Shown piece after piece: positions 24,814 to 33,520 of a stretch of DNA of 64,000 nucleotides. Origin of the DNA: Ruania alba (GTDB lineage Bacteria > Actinomycetota > Actinomycetes > Actinomycetales > Beutenbergiaceae); the NCBI RefSeq assembly GCF_900105765.1, contig NZ_FNTX01000001.1, positions 1,832,387 to 1,896,386 of the forward strand, written 5' to 3'. The notes beneath the pieces were generated by a model, which did no database searches, had not been told where the DNA came from, and saw only the letters and a list, made by a program, of their open reading frames with translations. A program made the position numbers and the translations under genes. Numbering within the stretch: position 1 is the first letter of the stretch; the number at the start of each line of letters is the position of its first letter.

Positions 24814-26337
24814 GTGCCCAGCACGCCGATAGCCGAGCTCGATCGTGTCACTCGCACGGTCGGCAGTACCCGCTCGCGCACAGCGAAGATCACGGCCCTG
24901 GCCGAGTTGCTCCGGGTGCTCGATCCGGGAGAGGTGAGGGCCGCCGTCGGGATGCTGCTCGGGCGAGTGCGCCAGGGCCGGCTGGGCGTGGGCTGGCGCA
25001 CCCTCCAGGACATGCGCGGTGATGCAGCAGCCGAGGCGAGCCTGACCGTGCTCGAGGTGGACCAGGCCTTCACCGAGCTGGCGGGCACGCACGGCCCCGG
25101 GTCCCAGGCACGCCGCGCCGAGCTGCTCACCGGTCTGTTCAGCCGGGCCACCGAGCCGGAGCAGGACGTGCTGATCAGAGTCATCCTCGGCGACATGCGC
25201 ACCGGCGCCCTGGACGGTGTGCTCACCGACGCCGTGGCGCGCGCCGCGGACCTGCCCCTCGCCGTGGTGCGCCGCGCCGCGATGCTCACCGGTGACCTCG
25301 GCGAGACGGCGCGGCTTGCGCGCACCGGCGCGGATCTCACCGAGGTCGGCCTGCGCGTGGGCACCCCGGTCCTGCCGATGCTCGCCGGCACTGCAACCAC
25401 TCCGACCGAGGCGATGACCGCCGTCGGGAGGGCCGCTGTGCAGGCCAAGCTGGACGGCGCACGGATCCAGGTGCACCGCCGTGGCCAGGAGGTGCGGGTG
25501 TATACCCGCAGCCTGGCTGAGATCACCGACCGCGTGCCGGAGATCGTCGAGTCGGTCCGCAGCCTGCCGGTGGAGACGGTGATCCTGGACGGGGAGACGC
25601 TCGCCCTGACCGACGACGGTGCGCCGCGCCTGTTCCAGGACTCGATGGCCCGCTTCGGCAGCGAGGCCGGTGAGGTGGTGCTGCGGCCCTGGTTCTTCGA
25701 CGTGCTGCACCTGGACGGTCGCGACCTGATCGATTCACGGTTGACCGAGCGCCTCGAGCTGCTCGCCCGGATCGCCGGTGACCTGATGGTGCCCGGCACG
25801 ATCACCGACGACCCGGCCGTCGCCGAGCAGGTGCTGGCGGACTCGCTCGCCGCCGGTCATGAGGGCGTGCTGGTCAAGGGCGTGGACTCGGTGTACGCGG
25901 CGGGGCGGCGCGGGTCCGCCTGGCTGAAGGTGAAGCCGGTGCACACCGTCGATCTGGTGGTGCTGGGCGCGGAGTGGGGGTACGGGCGACGGACCGGGTG
26001 GCTGTCCAACCTGCACCTGGGTGCGCGCGACCCCGAAGGCCGCTACGGCGACGCCGGCAGCCTGGTGATGGTGGGCAAGACGTTCAAGGGCCTCACCGAC
26101 GCGATGCTGACCTGGCAGACCCAGCGGTTCACTGAGCTCACCACCGAACGCATTGATGCCGGTGTGCTGGTGCGCCCGGAGCAGGTGGTGGAGATCGCCG
26201 TCGACGGGGTGCAACGCTCCACCCGCTATCCCGGCGGCATCGCGCTCAGGTTCGCGCGGGTGGTGCGCTACCGCGACGATAAGCCGGCCGCGGAGGCCGA
26301 TACGATCGACACGGTGCGGGCCCTGCTCCGTCCCTGA
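24814..26337 (+). CDS. ligB: ATP-dependent DNA ligase (archaeal/LigB type)
   Basis: A 507-residue ligase: an N-terminal DNA-binding domain (about 1-175), then the adenylation domain with motif I AKLDGARIQVH (Lys212 forms the AMP adduct), motif III-like region RPWFFDVLHLDG, motif IV EGVLVKG, motif V AWLKVKP, and a C-terminal OB domain (LVMVGKTFKGLTDAML). The layout is that of LigB of actinomycetes rather than Ku-linked LigD. It would act as an auxiliary ligase besides NAD-dependent LigA. The GTG start at 24814 has CACACT six bases upstream and no Shine-Dalgarno sequence, a weaker case of the leaderless pattern. Confidence 0.93.
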   Translation: MPSTPIAELDRVTRTVGSTRSRTAKITALAELLRVLDPGEVRAAVGMLLGRVRQGRLGVGWRTLQDMRGDAAAEASLTVLEVDQAFTELAGTHGPGSQARRAELLTGLFSRATEPEQDVLIRVILGDMRTGALDGVLTDAVARAADLPLAVVRRAAMLTGDLGETARLARTGADLTEVGLRVGTPVLPMLAGTATTPTEAMTAVGRAAVQAKLDGARIQVHRRGQEVRVYTRSLAEITDRVPEIVESVRSLPVETVILDGETLALTDDGAPRLFQDSMARFGSEAGEVVLRPWFFDVLHLDGRDLIDSRLTERLELLARIAGDLMVPGTITDDPAVAEQVLADSLAAGHEGVLVKGVDSVYAAGRRGSAWLKVKPVHTVDLVVLGAEWGYGRRTGWLSNLHLGARDPEGRYGDAGSLVMVGKTFKGLTDAMLTWQTQRFTELTTERIDAGVLVRPEQVVEIAVDGVQRSTRYPGGIALRFARVVRYRDDKPAAEADTIDTVRALLRP

Positions 26338-26349
26338 CTCCGCACCCGA

Positions 26350-26610
26350 TCAGCCGAGCGGGACCGGGACGTCACCGCCGCCTTCGCGGCACAGCCGGGC
26401 ACCCATCTGCACCACCGTCGGCTCCTCGACGAACCCACCCGCGAAGAGCCCTTGCCCCTTGCGGAAGCGCGCAGCACGCTGCACCAGGGTCTCGGGGGCA
26501 AATCCGAACACATCGCCGATCTCGACGAGATCGCGCGGGGAGGGGCCGCTGACCGCTGGCGGTACCTGCGGCGGTGTCCCACCGAGCGCATAGTCTGGCC
26601 GGATGCTCAC
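26350..26610 (-). CDS. Possible small hypothetical protein
   Basis: An open frame of about 86 residues fills the 265-base gap between the ligase and AAA genes on the opposite strand. The product includes SPRDLVEIGDVFGFAPETLVQ and RAARFRKGQGLFAGGFVEEP, which reads like a folded protein rather than a GC-frame shadow (balanced residues, Phe and Gly rich). I do not recognise it. The start is unclear: GTG 26610 overlaps the AAA gene start by eight bases. It may be a short DNA-binding or toxin/antitoxin-size protein, but nothing shows this. Confidence 0.35.
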   Translation of the reverse strand: MSIRPDYALGGTPPQVPPAVSGPSPRDLVEIGDVFGFAPETLVQRAARFRKGQGLFAGGFVEEPTVVQMGARLCREGGGDVPVPLG

Positions 26611-27766
26611 CACCCTCGCCGTCCAGGGATACCGGTCGTTGCGGGACCTCGTGGTGCCACTCGGGCAACTGACCGTCGTCACGGGAGCGAACGGGAGCGG
26701 GAAGTCCAGTCTCTACCGCGCGCTCCGGCTGCTCGCCGACTCCGCCCGCGGTACCGCGATCGCGGCTTTAGCCGCCGAGGGCGGGTTGGGGTCGACGATG
26801 TGGGCCGGTCCGGAGCGGCTCAGTGGCGCGATGCACCGCGGGGAGGTGCCGGTGCAGGGAACCCGCCGCACGGGTCCGGTCCGGCTGCAGGTCGGGTTCG
26901 CCTCCGAGGACCTGAGCTACGCGATGGACCTCGGACTCCCCCAACCGGATGGCCTGCCTACGCGATTCGGACTCGATCCAGAGATCAAGGCCGAAACTGT
27001 CTGGAACGGCCCGCTCGCCCGCCCAGGAGCACAGCTGGTACGCCGTCACGGCCCCCTGGTCACCGTGCGGGACGAGACAGGCTGGCGCGAACTCACCCAC
27101 GCGCTCACGCCCGGGGACTCCTGTGTCACGACACTGTCGGACCCGGCCCGGGCGCCGGAGCTGGTAACCCTGCGCGAATCCCTGCGTGGGTGGCGCTTCT
27201 ACGACCATCTGCGCACGGACGCCGATGCGCCCGCGCGAGGGGGCGTCGTCGGGACCCGCACACCGGCACTGGCCGCGGACGGCTCAGACCTGCCGAGCGC
27301 ACTCGCCACGATCGAGGAGATCGGCAAGGCCGACCTGCTGCACACCACAGTGGCAGAGGCGTTCGATGACAGCCGGGTGGAGATCGAGGTCGTTGCCGGG
27401 CGGTTCTCGGTCCAGCTGCACCAACCGGGGATCCTGCGTCCCCTGCACGCCGCGGAGCTCTCCGACGGCACGCTGCGCTACTTGATGCTCGCCGCGGCTC
27501 TGCTCTCCCCACGGCCTCCGCAACTGATGGTGCTCAACGAGCCAGAGACGAGCCTGCACCCGGAACTGCTGGAGCCGCTGGCACACCTGATGCGGCAGGC
27601 ATCCGAGGACACTCAGCTGGTGGTGGTCACCCACGCCACCGCGTTGCAGGAAGCGCTGGGCCAGGGCGCCGAGCACGTGCACCTCGTGAAAGAGCTCGGT
27701 GAGACCCGGATCGATGGTCAGGAGGGACCGTTGGACCGTCCCGCCTGGACATGGCCCTCACGCTGA
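26603..27766 (+). CDS. AAA-family ATPase of the RecF/AAA_21 type
   Basis: A 387-residue ABC-type ATPase. It starts with LAVQGYRSLRDLVVPLGQLTVV and Walker A GANGSGKSS. The signature-like region ELSDGTLRYLMLAAALLS is followed by Walker B LMVLNEPETSLHPELL and a switch His in VVVTHATAL. These features match standalone AAA_21/RecF-like ATPases, which act in DNA-linked or defence systems. No nuclease (TOPRIM) domain or partner gene is seen, so function is open. ATG 26603 has TAGTCT exactly six bases upstream and no ribosome site. It is followed by trmL after 27 bases, without clear functional relation. Confidence 0.85.
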   Translation: MLTTLAVQGYRSLRDLVVPLGQLTVVTGANGSGKSSLYRALRLLADSARGTAIAALAAEGGLGSTMWAGPERLSGAMHRGEVPVQGTRRTGPVRLQVGFASEDLSYAMDLGLPQPDGLPTRFGLDPEIKAETVWNGPLARPGAQLVRRHGPLVTVRDETGWRELTHALTPGDSCVTTLSDPARAPELVTLRESLRGWRFYDHLRTDADAPARGGVVGTRTPALAADGSDLPSALATIEEIGKADLLHTTVAEAFDDSRVEIEVVAGRFSVQLHQPGILRPLHAAELSDGTLRYLMLAAALLSPRPPQLMVLNEPETSLHPELLEPLAHLMRQASEDTQLVVVTHATALQEALGQGAEHVHLVKELGETRIDGQEGPLDRPAWTWPSR

Positions 27767-27793
27767 GCATCTGAGCCGCTACTGTGGCCTGCT

Positions 27794-28267
27794 GTGTTCC
27801 ACATCGTCTTCTACGAGCCCCGGATCCCGCCGAACACGGGTAACGCGATCCGGATGACGGCGGCCACGGGAGCGACGTTGCACCTGGTGGAGCCGCTCGG
27901 GTTCGACCTCTCCGACGCCAAGCTGCGTCGCGCCGGCCTGGACTATCACGATCTCGCCCGGGTGCATGTGCACCCCGACCTGGAGGCGACCCTGGCACAC
28001 CTGGGTCAGCATGGTTCCGGGCGCATCTATGCGTTCACCGGGCGCACCAAGGCATCGTTCGCCGAGGTGGCTTACCAGCCGGGAGACGCACTGCTGTTCG
28101 GTCCCGAACCGGACGGCCTGCCCGAGCACGTGCTCGCCGACGACCGGCTCACCGCGCTCGTTCGGATCCCTATGCACCCGGGGGTGCGGTCACTGAACCT
28201 GTCCAACTCGGCGGCGATCGCCACCTTCGAGGCATGGCGGCAGCAGGGCTACGCCGGGGGTGTCTGA
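27794..28267 (+). CDS. trmL: tRNA (cytidine(34)/uridine(34)-2'-O)-methyltransferase TrmL
   Basis: A 157-residue SPOUT methyltransferase of normal TrmL length. The N-terminus FHIVFYEPRIPPNTGNAIRM holds the conserved Arg/Asn substrate site. The knotted AdoMet pocket is formed by LLFGPEPDGLP and RIPMHPGVRSLNLSNSAAI. It methylates the wobble ribose of tRNA-Leu isoacceptors (CAA and UAA anticodons) using AdoMet. GTG 27794 has TACTGT eight bases upstream and no Shine-Dalgarno sequence. The stop codon abuts a strong hairpin. Confidence 0.95.
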   Translation: MFHIVFYEPRIPPNTGNAIRMTAATGATLHLVEPLGFDLSDAKLRRAGLDYHDLARVHVHPDLEATLAHLGQHGSGRIYAFTGRTKASFAEVAYQPGDALLFGPEPDGLPEHVLADDRLTALVRIPMHPGVRSLNLSNSAAIATFEAWRQQGYAGGV

Positions 28268-28306
28268 GCAGGTGCCGAGCCGGTGCGAAGCCGGCCCGGC
28301 ACCTGC
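28268..28306. terminator. Bidirectional terminator between trmL and the LPXTG gene
   Basis: GCAGGTGCCG (28268-28277) pairs with CGGCACCTGC (28297-28306), and inside it GCCGG pairs with CCGGC around a 7-base loop. It starts at the base after the trmL stop and lies 10 bases from the stop of the convergent surface-protein gene, so it can serve both. Confidence 0.85.
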
Positions 28307-28315
28307 GCAACACGG

Positions 28316-30217
28316 TCAGCCGATGGCGCGGCGGCGCATGATCAGCAGCGTGGCTCCCGTGAGAGCCGCGAGGAGCGCGGCCCCGATGGCGGCCAACATC
28401 CCGGGTGACGCGCCAGTACGGGGAAGTGACCCTGTGCCGGTGGCGGTATCCGTCGTTCCTGCCGCATTCTCAGTCGAGTCCGCTGTCGGGGCTTCCGTCT
28501 CCGGCCCGTCGCTCGGCTCGAGCGGATCGCTCGGCCCACTCGGTTCGTCCGTCGGGTCCTCGGTCGGTTCGGTCAACTCATAGGTCGCAGTCGCGTCGTC
28601 GGACGCTGTCGCCACGGTGCCGAACTGATCGGACCCAGTCGCGCTCACCGTGTTCACGACCGACTCTGCCGAGACGTCCTCTGCGGTGACCTCATAGGTG
28701 CAGGTGAACGTGGTGGACTCCGCAACGTCGAGGGTGTCGCGGCCGCCGCTGAGCGTGCACAGCGGGTCGGCAACCTCGACCTCGGTCAGCGGGACGTCGC
28801 CGGAGTTCGTCACCTCGACGCTGTAGTCGAGGGTGTCCCCCGCAGCAGCGAAGGTCGCCTCCGCGACGTCCTTGACCACGGTGATCCCGGGGGTTCCCGC
28901 ACTCACCTGCACCGGCCAGTCCTCGACCTCGCCGCCGGAGGCCGGGCCCATCGGTGTGAGTGTGTCAGCGTCGGCGAGGCGCAACCGCAGCCAGCTCTCA
29001 CCGTGCGCGGATGCGGCGGGAAGCTCCAGGCTCACTGTGGTCGTTCCGGACCCTGCGGGGATCTCGACCGGCGCGATGGCGTCGGTCTCGTCGAACGCGC
29101 CGTCGATCGCGGTGTCGAACCAGGCAGAGAGCAGGGCGCCGGTATCGGTGGAGTTCGTGACCTCCACCTCCACCGATGTCGGAACCCCGGCGATCGCCTC
29201 GGGCGCCGTGGCCAGGGCATCGTCAGCGTCCGCTGTGAGGGCGTCCGGCTCCCGGGTGACCGAGCTGCCGAGCTGAAGTGGTGCCACATCCTCGGTCCAC
29301 TCCCGCAGCGCGTGTCGCGGACCGTCGTCGGCCAGTAACGACCCGTAACTGTCCGGGGCGTCGCCGAAGTCCAGCGGGATGATCGTGGACGCGCAAGCCG
29401 CACCGTCGTTCACCGAGCTGGCCGGGCCGGCGCTGAAGACATCGGCGGTTCCGGCCGCGATGTCGGCCCGCACGATGGTGCCGGAGTCGTTGTCCGAGCC
29501 GTACACGAAGCCGTCCGCGTCGGCGTACAGGGCGCCGAACGCTCGCACTCCCTCGAAGGTCCCCAGGTCGGCCACCTTCTCCCGGGTGTGCGTGCCCGTG
29601 TCGAATCGATCCAGCACCAGCTGGGTACGGGCGCCGTCGCCGAACCCGAGCAGGTAGAGGCCCGTCGGGTCCGTGGGTGAGAACGCCCAGTCCACGGAAC
29701 TGCTCGCGACGCCGGCCGGCCGTTCGACCATTCCGGAGTCGACAAGCTCGCCGAACGTGTCCGAACCGGCCCGCACATCGATCTGCGCCCAGTTCACGCG
29801 CCTGCCGGAGGTGGCGAGCCAGAGGTAGCCCTCGGCGTCCACGTCACCGGTGTTCCAGTTGTCCACCGTCAATCCGTCCGGAAGCCCGAGGAACTCGTAC
29901 CCGCCGTCGGCGCCGAAGCGCCCGATTCCTTCCCCTCCGTACGCCCAGCCGTACACCAGGTTGTCGGTCGGGTTGAAGCCGACCCCGTTCATGAGCTCAG
30001 GGACCGCAGGCATCGGTTCGTAGTCCCCGGTGGCCAGATCCACGAAGTAGTTCCCGCTGACCTGAGTGAGGATTCCGCCTCCCTGGCAGCCGAACGGCTC
30101 CAGGTCGCTGTTCGTGGGTTGTGCCGTGGCCGGGATCGCCGGCAGGGTCAGGCAGGCGCCAAGCAGCGCGACGATCGCAGCGCGCATGTGGCGCCGCCGA
30201 GGGATGCGTGTGGTCAC
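28316..30217 (-). CDS. LPXTG-anchored surface protein with GEVED and DUF11-like modules
   Basis: A 633-residue exported protein. The signal peptide (basic RIPRRRHMR, then AAIVALLGACLTLPAIPATA) is followed by a repeat-rich beta-propeller-like domain (about 40-260) with GVGFNPTDNLVYGW and GFGDGARTQLVLD, resembling DUF6923. Then come a GEVED module (DFGDAPDSYG ... GEVEDWPVQV), one DUF11-like domain (TVVKDVAEATFAAAGDTLDY), an acidic Pro/Thr/Ser linker, the sorting signal LPRTGAS, a membrane span and RRRAIG. GTG 30217 follows AAAAGGTGATC. It is anchored on the cell wall by sortase. It shares the GEVED-DUF11-LPXTG order with the broken gene at 2733-6355. Role unknown, perhaps adhesion or surface-layer function. 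Confidence 0.9.
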   Translation of the reverse strand: MTTRIPRRRHMRAAIVALLGACLTLPAIPATAQPTNSDLEPFGCQGGGILTQVSGNYFVDLATGDYEPMPAVPELMNGVGFNPTDNLVYGWAYGGEGIGRFGADGGYEFLGLPDGLTVDNWNTGDVDAEGYLWLATSGRRVNWAQIDVRAGSDTFGELVDSGMVERPAGVASSSVDWAFSPTDPTGLYLLGFGDGARTQLVLDRFDTGTHTREKVADLGTFEGVRAFGALYADADGFVYGSDNDSGTIVRADIAAGTADVFSAGPASSVNDGAACASTIIPLDFGDAPDSYGSLLADDGPRHALREWTEDVAPLQLGSSVTREPDALTADADDALATAPEAIAGVPTSVEVEVTNSTDTGALLSAWFDTAIDGAFDETDAIAPVEIPAGSGTTTVSLELPAASAHGESWLRLRLADADTLTPMGPASGGEVEDWPVQVSAGTPGITVVKDVAEATFAAAGDTLDYSVEVTNSGDVPLTEVEVADPLCTLSGGRDTLDVAESTTFTCTYEVTAEDVSAESVVNTVSATGSDQFGTVATASDDATATYELTEPTEDPTDEPSGPSDPLEPSDGPETEAPTADSTENAAGTTDTATGTGSLPRTGASPGMLAAIGAALLAALTGATLLIMRRRAIG

Positions 30218-30331
30218 GAGTGATCACCTTTTGGGTAGGAGGCAACAGCGGGATCGCCACCTCCCCCGTGGCCATCACCTCATACGTGCTATCGACGACC
30301 GGATCCTCACGCCGTCATGGTGTGATGTGCC

Positions 30332-31192
30332 TCATATTCCGGTGTCGCTCACATCCAGCACGGATAGTTCCCAGTGAGCCGGGTGCCGGCATCCCACTGG
30401 CACCCTGGTGCGATCGTCACCGATCGCCGCGTCGAGCTGAGACTGCGTGCAGAACAGTGCGCCGGTGAGGTCCGCGCCATGCAGCCGCGTTCCGCGCAGG
30501 TCAGCTCCGGCCAGGTCCACCTTTCGCAGGTCCGCATCCCGTAGGTCGGCGCCTACCAGCATGGCTCCGCGCAGATTCGCCGCGCGCATCCCGTACCCGC
30601 GCATCCCGGCACCGGCCAGGTCCGCCCCACGCAGCTCGTCCGGCTCGGCGACCGTCTCGGTGCGCACCTGCTCGCTGACCGCAGCGAGGAGGGGGCCGAT
30701 CCGGCCCCACAACTCCTCGACTGCAGCGTCTTCCGGGAGGTCCTCCAGTCGGGCGTTCCCGACGGCGCTGGTCAGGTCGAGCTCGCGTCTCACCTGGGCG
30801 AGCAGGTCATCATCGACGTCCAGTTGCGATGCGTGCTGCAGATGCCACACCGCATCGTGCCACCGGCGCATCCGGGCGAAGACCGCGAACATCTGCGAGG
30901 CCACGGCAGGCTCGCGCCAGTCGGCTGCCGGAACCCCGCCACGCTCGGCAGCCTCGGCGAAGGCGGCAGTGGTGTGCTGCCCGGCGCCTTGGCAGTCGAA
31001 CACGGTGCACCCGACCATCCCGCGGGAGCGCAGTCCGGCATGCACTCCACATCCGTGATCGGGTTGCAGGTTGCGGCATGGCTCGCCCGGGGCCTTGTCG
31101 AAGGCGAAGTCAGCGGAGGCACTGAACCCGAGCGCCACGCAGCATAGGCCTACACAAGAGGCGCAGTCCGCCGTCAGTTCGATCTCGGGCAC
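30332..31192 (-). CDS. Cys-cluster (YkgJ-like) plus pentapeptide-repeat protein
   Basis: A 286-residue protein. The N-terminus has a cysteine cluster, CASCVGLCC with later CRN, CGVH and CTVFDCQGAGQH, like the zinc/iron-binding YkgJ family. A helical middle part follows, then pentapeptide repeats of the form A(D/N)LxG between about residues 200 and 255 (ADLAGAGMRG, ANLRGAMLVGADLRDADLRK, ADLRGTRLHGADLTGALF). The fusion is seen in other Actinobacteria as pentapeptide-repeat protein; its function is not known to me. GTG 31192 has TACGCT exactly six bases upstream. The much longer frame on this strand is a read-through of antisense sequence and is rejected. It is divergent from the kinase gene, whose start is 34 bases away. 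Confidence 0.85.
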   Translation of the reverse strand: MPEIELTADCASCVGLCCVALGFSASADFAFDKAPGEPCRNLQPDHGCGVHAGLRSRGMVGCTVFDCQGAGQHTTAAFAEAAERGGVPAADWREPAVASQMFAVFARMRRWHDAVWHLQHASQLDVDDDLLAQVRRELDLTSAVGNARLEDLPEDAAVEELWGRIGPLLAAVSEQVRTETVAEPDELRGADLAGAGMRGYGMRAANLRGAMLVGADLRDADLRKVDLAGADLRGTRLHGADLTGALFCTQSQLDAAIGDDRTRVPVGCRHPAHWELSVLDVSDTGI

Positions 31193-31225
31193 CCTGGAAG
31201 CGTACGTGCTCGATAACCTGGCACC

Positions 31226-32239
31226 GTGAGCCCACCAGACGCCCGCACTGCCGTCCACGGTGATACCGCCGGAGGGCCACCCGGCCCAGTGCCGATCCCA
31301 CCGTCCCTCGCGGAGGGTGCCGGGTCGACCCCGGCCGGTGCCGCATGGCTGGACCGACTGCCTGGTCTGGTGCACCGCGCGGTGGCACGGTGGCACCTGC
31401 AGCTGTCGGAACCGTTCGGGGTGGGCACCGCTGCCTGGACGGCACCGGGCACCACAGCCGACGGCACCCCCGTGGTGCTGAAGATCTCGTTCCCGCACGA
31501 CGAAGCCAAGTACGAGGCGGCGGCACTGCGGATGTGGCACGGACTGGCTGCCGTGGAGCTGCTCGACCAGCACGAGCAGGACTGGGCACTGCTGCTGCGC
31601 CGGGCACACCCGGGCACTCCGATGTTGCACGAGGCCACCCCGGCACCGGCGCGCCTGCAGGCCGGGCTGGACGTGCTGGCGAACCTGCACGGCGCTCCGT
31701 TGACCGAGCACGTGCCCTCCCAGGTGGAGGTCAGCGCCTACTGGGCGGGACTCGCCACCGAGCGGGCCGCACGCTGGGCGCATCTGTACCCCGACGCCGT
31801 CGAGCCGATCCACTGGGGGGTGGAGCTGTTGCGCGCGTTCGGGAGCCCGGGGGCGATGCCCGGTCCGACGGTGCTGCTGCACGGTGACCTGAACCCGGGG
31901 AACGTGCTGCTGGACGCCCCGCACGGGCGCACCGGTCACTGGCTGGCGATCGACCCGAAGCCGATGGCCGGTGATCCCGGCTACGACCTGTGGCCATTGC
32001 TCTCCCAGCTCGACCAGCCGTTCCGGTACCCCGATCCCCCGGCCGAGATCGCCGCACGGGTCCGACTCGCCGAGACCACGCTCGGCGTTCCGGCTCGCCG
32101 TATCTGTGAGTGGGCGCTGGCTCGCAGCGTGGAGTCGATCCTGTGGCAGTGGGAGACCTGGCAGGATCCCGCTCGCCAGGCGCGTACCCGGGACGACCTG
32201 TACCAGGTGCAGCTGTGGGCAGGGTTGCTGCGCCACTAG
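31226..32239 (+). CDS. Aminoglycoside/hydroxyurea-kinase-like phosphotransferase (APH(6) type)
   Basis: A 337-residue kinase-fold protein. It has VLKISFPHDEAKYEAAALRMW (ATP-binding Lys and Glu), LLHGDLNPGNVLL (catalytic Asp and Asn) and WLAIDPKPMAGDPGYDLWPLL (metal Asp). This DPKPxxGDPxYD motif is typical of the APH(6)/hydroxyurea-phosphotransferase family (streptomycin kinases and relatives). Chromosomal members are common in soil actinobacteria and a resistance role is not proven. GTG 31226 has TAACCT six bases upstream and no ribosome site. The N-terminal 30 residues are Pro/Gly rich and non-conserved looking. Confidence 0.88.
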   Translation: MSPPDARTAVHGDTAGGPPGPVPIPPSLAEGAGSTPAGAAWLDRLPGLVHRAVARWHLQLSEPFGVGTAAWTAPGTTADGTPVVLKISFPHDEAKYEAAALRMWHGLAAVELLDQHEQDWALLLRRAHPGTPMLHEATPAPARLQAGLDVLANLHGAPLTEHVPSQVEVSAYWAGLATERAARWAHLYPDAVEPIHWGVELLRAFGSPGAMPGPTVLLHGDLNPGNVLLDAPHGRTGHWLAIDPKPMAGDPGYDLWPLLSQLDQPFRYPDPPAEIAARVRLAETTLGVPARRICEWALARSVESILWQWETWQDPARQARTRDDLYQVQLWAGLLRH

Positions 32240-32302
32240 GCACGTCGACACAGCGGTCGCATCCATCGCGAGAACTACGGTGACTGCGGCAGACTGACTC
32301 AC

Positions 32303-33520
32303 GTGAAGATCACCACCCGTCGCAGAGCTACGGCCAAGGCACCGGCCATGCCGAAGCTCGTCCGTTCCCCAGCCCGGGGCGCGAGGCTGCACCCGCACCG
32401 GCTCCCGGAGCGGCACCTGAGCTCTGACGCCACCGGCGATGGTGTCCCGCGATGGATGGTCAAGGCAGGCGGCTGGTCGTGGCGGCTGCTCGTGGTGGTG
32501 GCCGTGGTGGCCCTGCTGGTGTGGGCGACGGCGAAGATCCAGCTGGTCTTCATCGCCGTCTTCCTCGCGCTGGTGTTCGCCTCCGTGCTGCGCCCGTTCG
32601 TGAACCTGATGGACAAGGTGATGCCGCGGGCTCTGGCCACGGCGCTGTCGATCTTCGGCGCCATCCTGGTGATCGGCGGGATGGTCACGTACGTGGTCCG
32701 CTCGGTCACCGGTCAGTGGGAGGACCTCTCGGAAGAGTTCACCGCCGGTATCAACGAACTGTGGGACCTGGCCGAGAATCTCCCGTTCGGTGTTTCGATC
32801 ACCGCCGACCAGTTGCGGGAGTGGTCCGACACAGGGCTGCAGTGGATTCGGGAGAACCAGTCCGAGCTGCTGGACCGAGCGGCCGAGGGTGCCGGGTCGG
32901 TCTTCGTCACGTTCGCGATCCTGGCGTTGGCCACATTCTGCACCGTGTTCTTCCTGGCCCGCGGGGACGAGATGTGGCGGTGGTTCATCAACCAGCTGCC
33001 CGCACGGGTGCGGCCACAGTGGATCGCCGCTGGCGGAGTCGGGTGGTACACGTTCTCCGGCTACGCGCGCGGCACGGTGATCATCGCCCTCGTGGACGGG
33101 GTGCTCGCGCTGATCCTGCTGCTCATCGCGGGAGTGCCGCTCGCTGCCCCGCTGGCGGTGCTGGTCTTCATCGGTGCGTTCATCCCGCTGGTCGGTGCAC
33201 CGGCCGCGATGATCGTGGCGATGATCGTGGCGCTGGCAGCGAACGGTGTCTGGAACGCGGTGATCGTGGGGATCGCGATCGCCCTGATCGGGCAGTTCGA
33301 GGGGCACGTGCTACAGCCGCTGGTGATGGGCAAGCAGGTGTCCCTGCATCCGGTGGTGGTGGCCCTGGCGGTCACCTCCGGCACGTTGGTGGCGGGGATC
33401 CTCGGTGCGGTCGTGGTGATCCCCATCGTGGCCGTGATCTGGGCCGTCTATGCCAAGCTCCGTACCGTCGACCCACCCATGCAGGACCTGGAAGAACCGG
33501 ACGTCCTGCCGCGTTCGTGA
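32303..33520 (+). CDS. AI-2E family transporter (PF01594-type membrane protein)
   Basis: A 405-residue membrane protein with eight or so hydrophobic spans: two at the N-terminus (LLVVVAVVALLVWAT, LVFIAVFLALVFASVL), a soluble amphipathic middle portion (about 130-190), then a cluster with GVPLAAPLAVLVFIGAFIPLVGAP and GQFEGHVLQPLVMGKQVSLHPVVVALAVT, the family's signature end. Members export small molecules or ions (autoinducer-2, Na+/H+); specificity is unknown here. GTG 32303 has CAGACT seven bases upstream and no Shine-Dalgarno sequence. It overlaps the next gene by one base. Confidence 0.92.
   Translation: MKITTRRRATAKAPAMPKLVRSPARGARLHPHRLPERHLSSDATGDGVPRWMVKAGGWSWRLLVVVAVVALLVWATAKIQLVFIAVFLALVFASVLRPFVNLMDKVMPRALATALSIFGAILVIGGMVTYVVRSVTGQWEDLSEEFTAGINELWDLAENLPFGVSITADQLREWSDTGLQWIRENQSELLDRAAEGAGSVFVTFAILALATFCTVFFLARGDEMWRWFINQLPARVRPQWIAAGGVGWYTFSGYARGTVIIALVDGVLALILLLIAGVPLAAPLAVLVFIGAFIPLVGAPAAMIVAMIVALAANGVWNAVIVGIAIALIGQFEGHVLQPLVMGKQVSLHPVVVALAVTSGTLVAGILGAVVVIPIVAVIWAVYAKLRTVDPPMQDLEEPDVLPRS

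Noticed and set aside
26603-27766. The AAA ATPase as a Gabija/OLD-type phage-defence gene
   Set aside because: It has no TOPRIM nuclease domain and no partner gene nearby.
30332-33307. A 991-residue open frame on the minus strand
   Set aside because: Only its last 286 residues (from 31192) have protein features; the rest is antisense to the kinase and AI-2E genes, a typical high-GC shadow.
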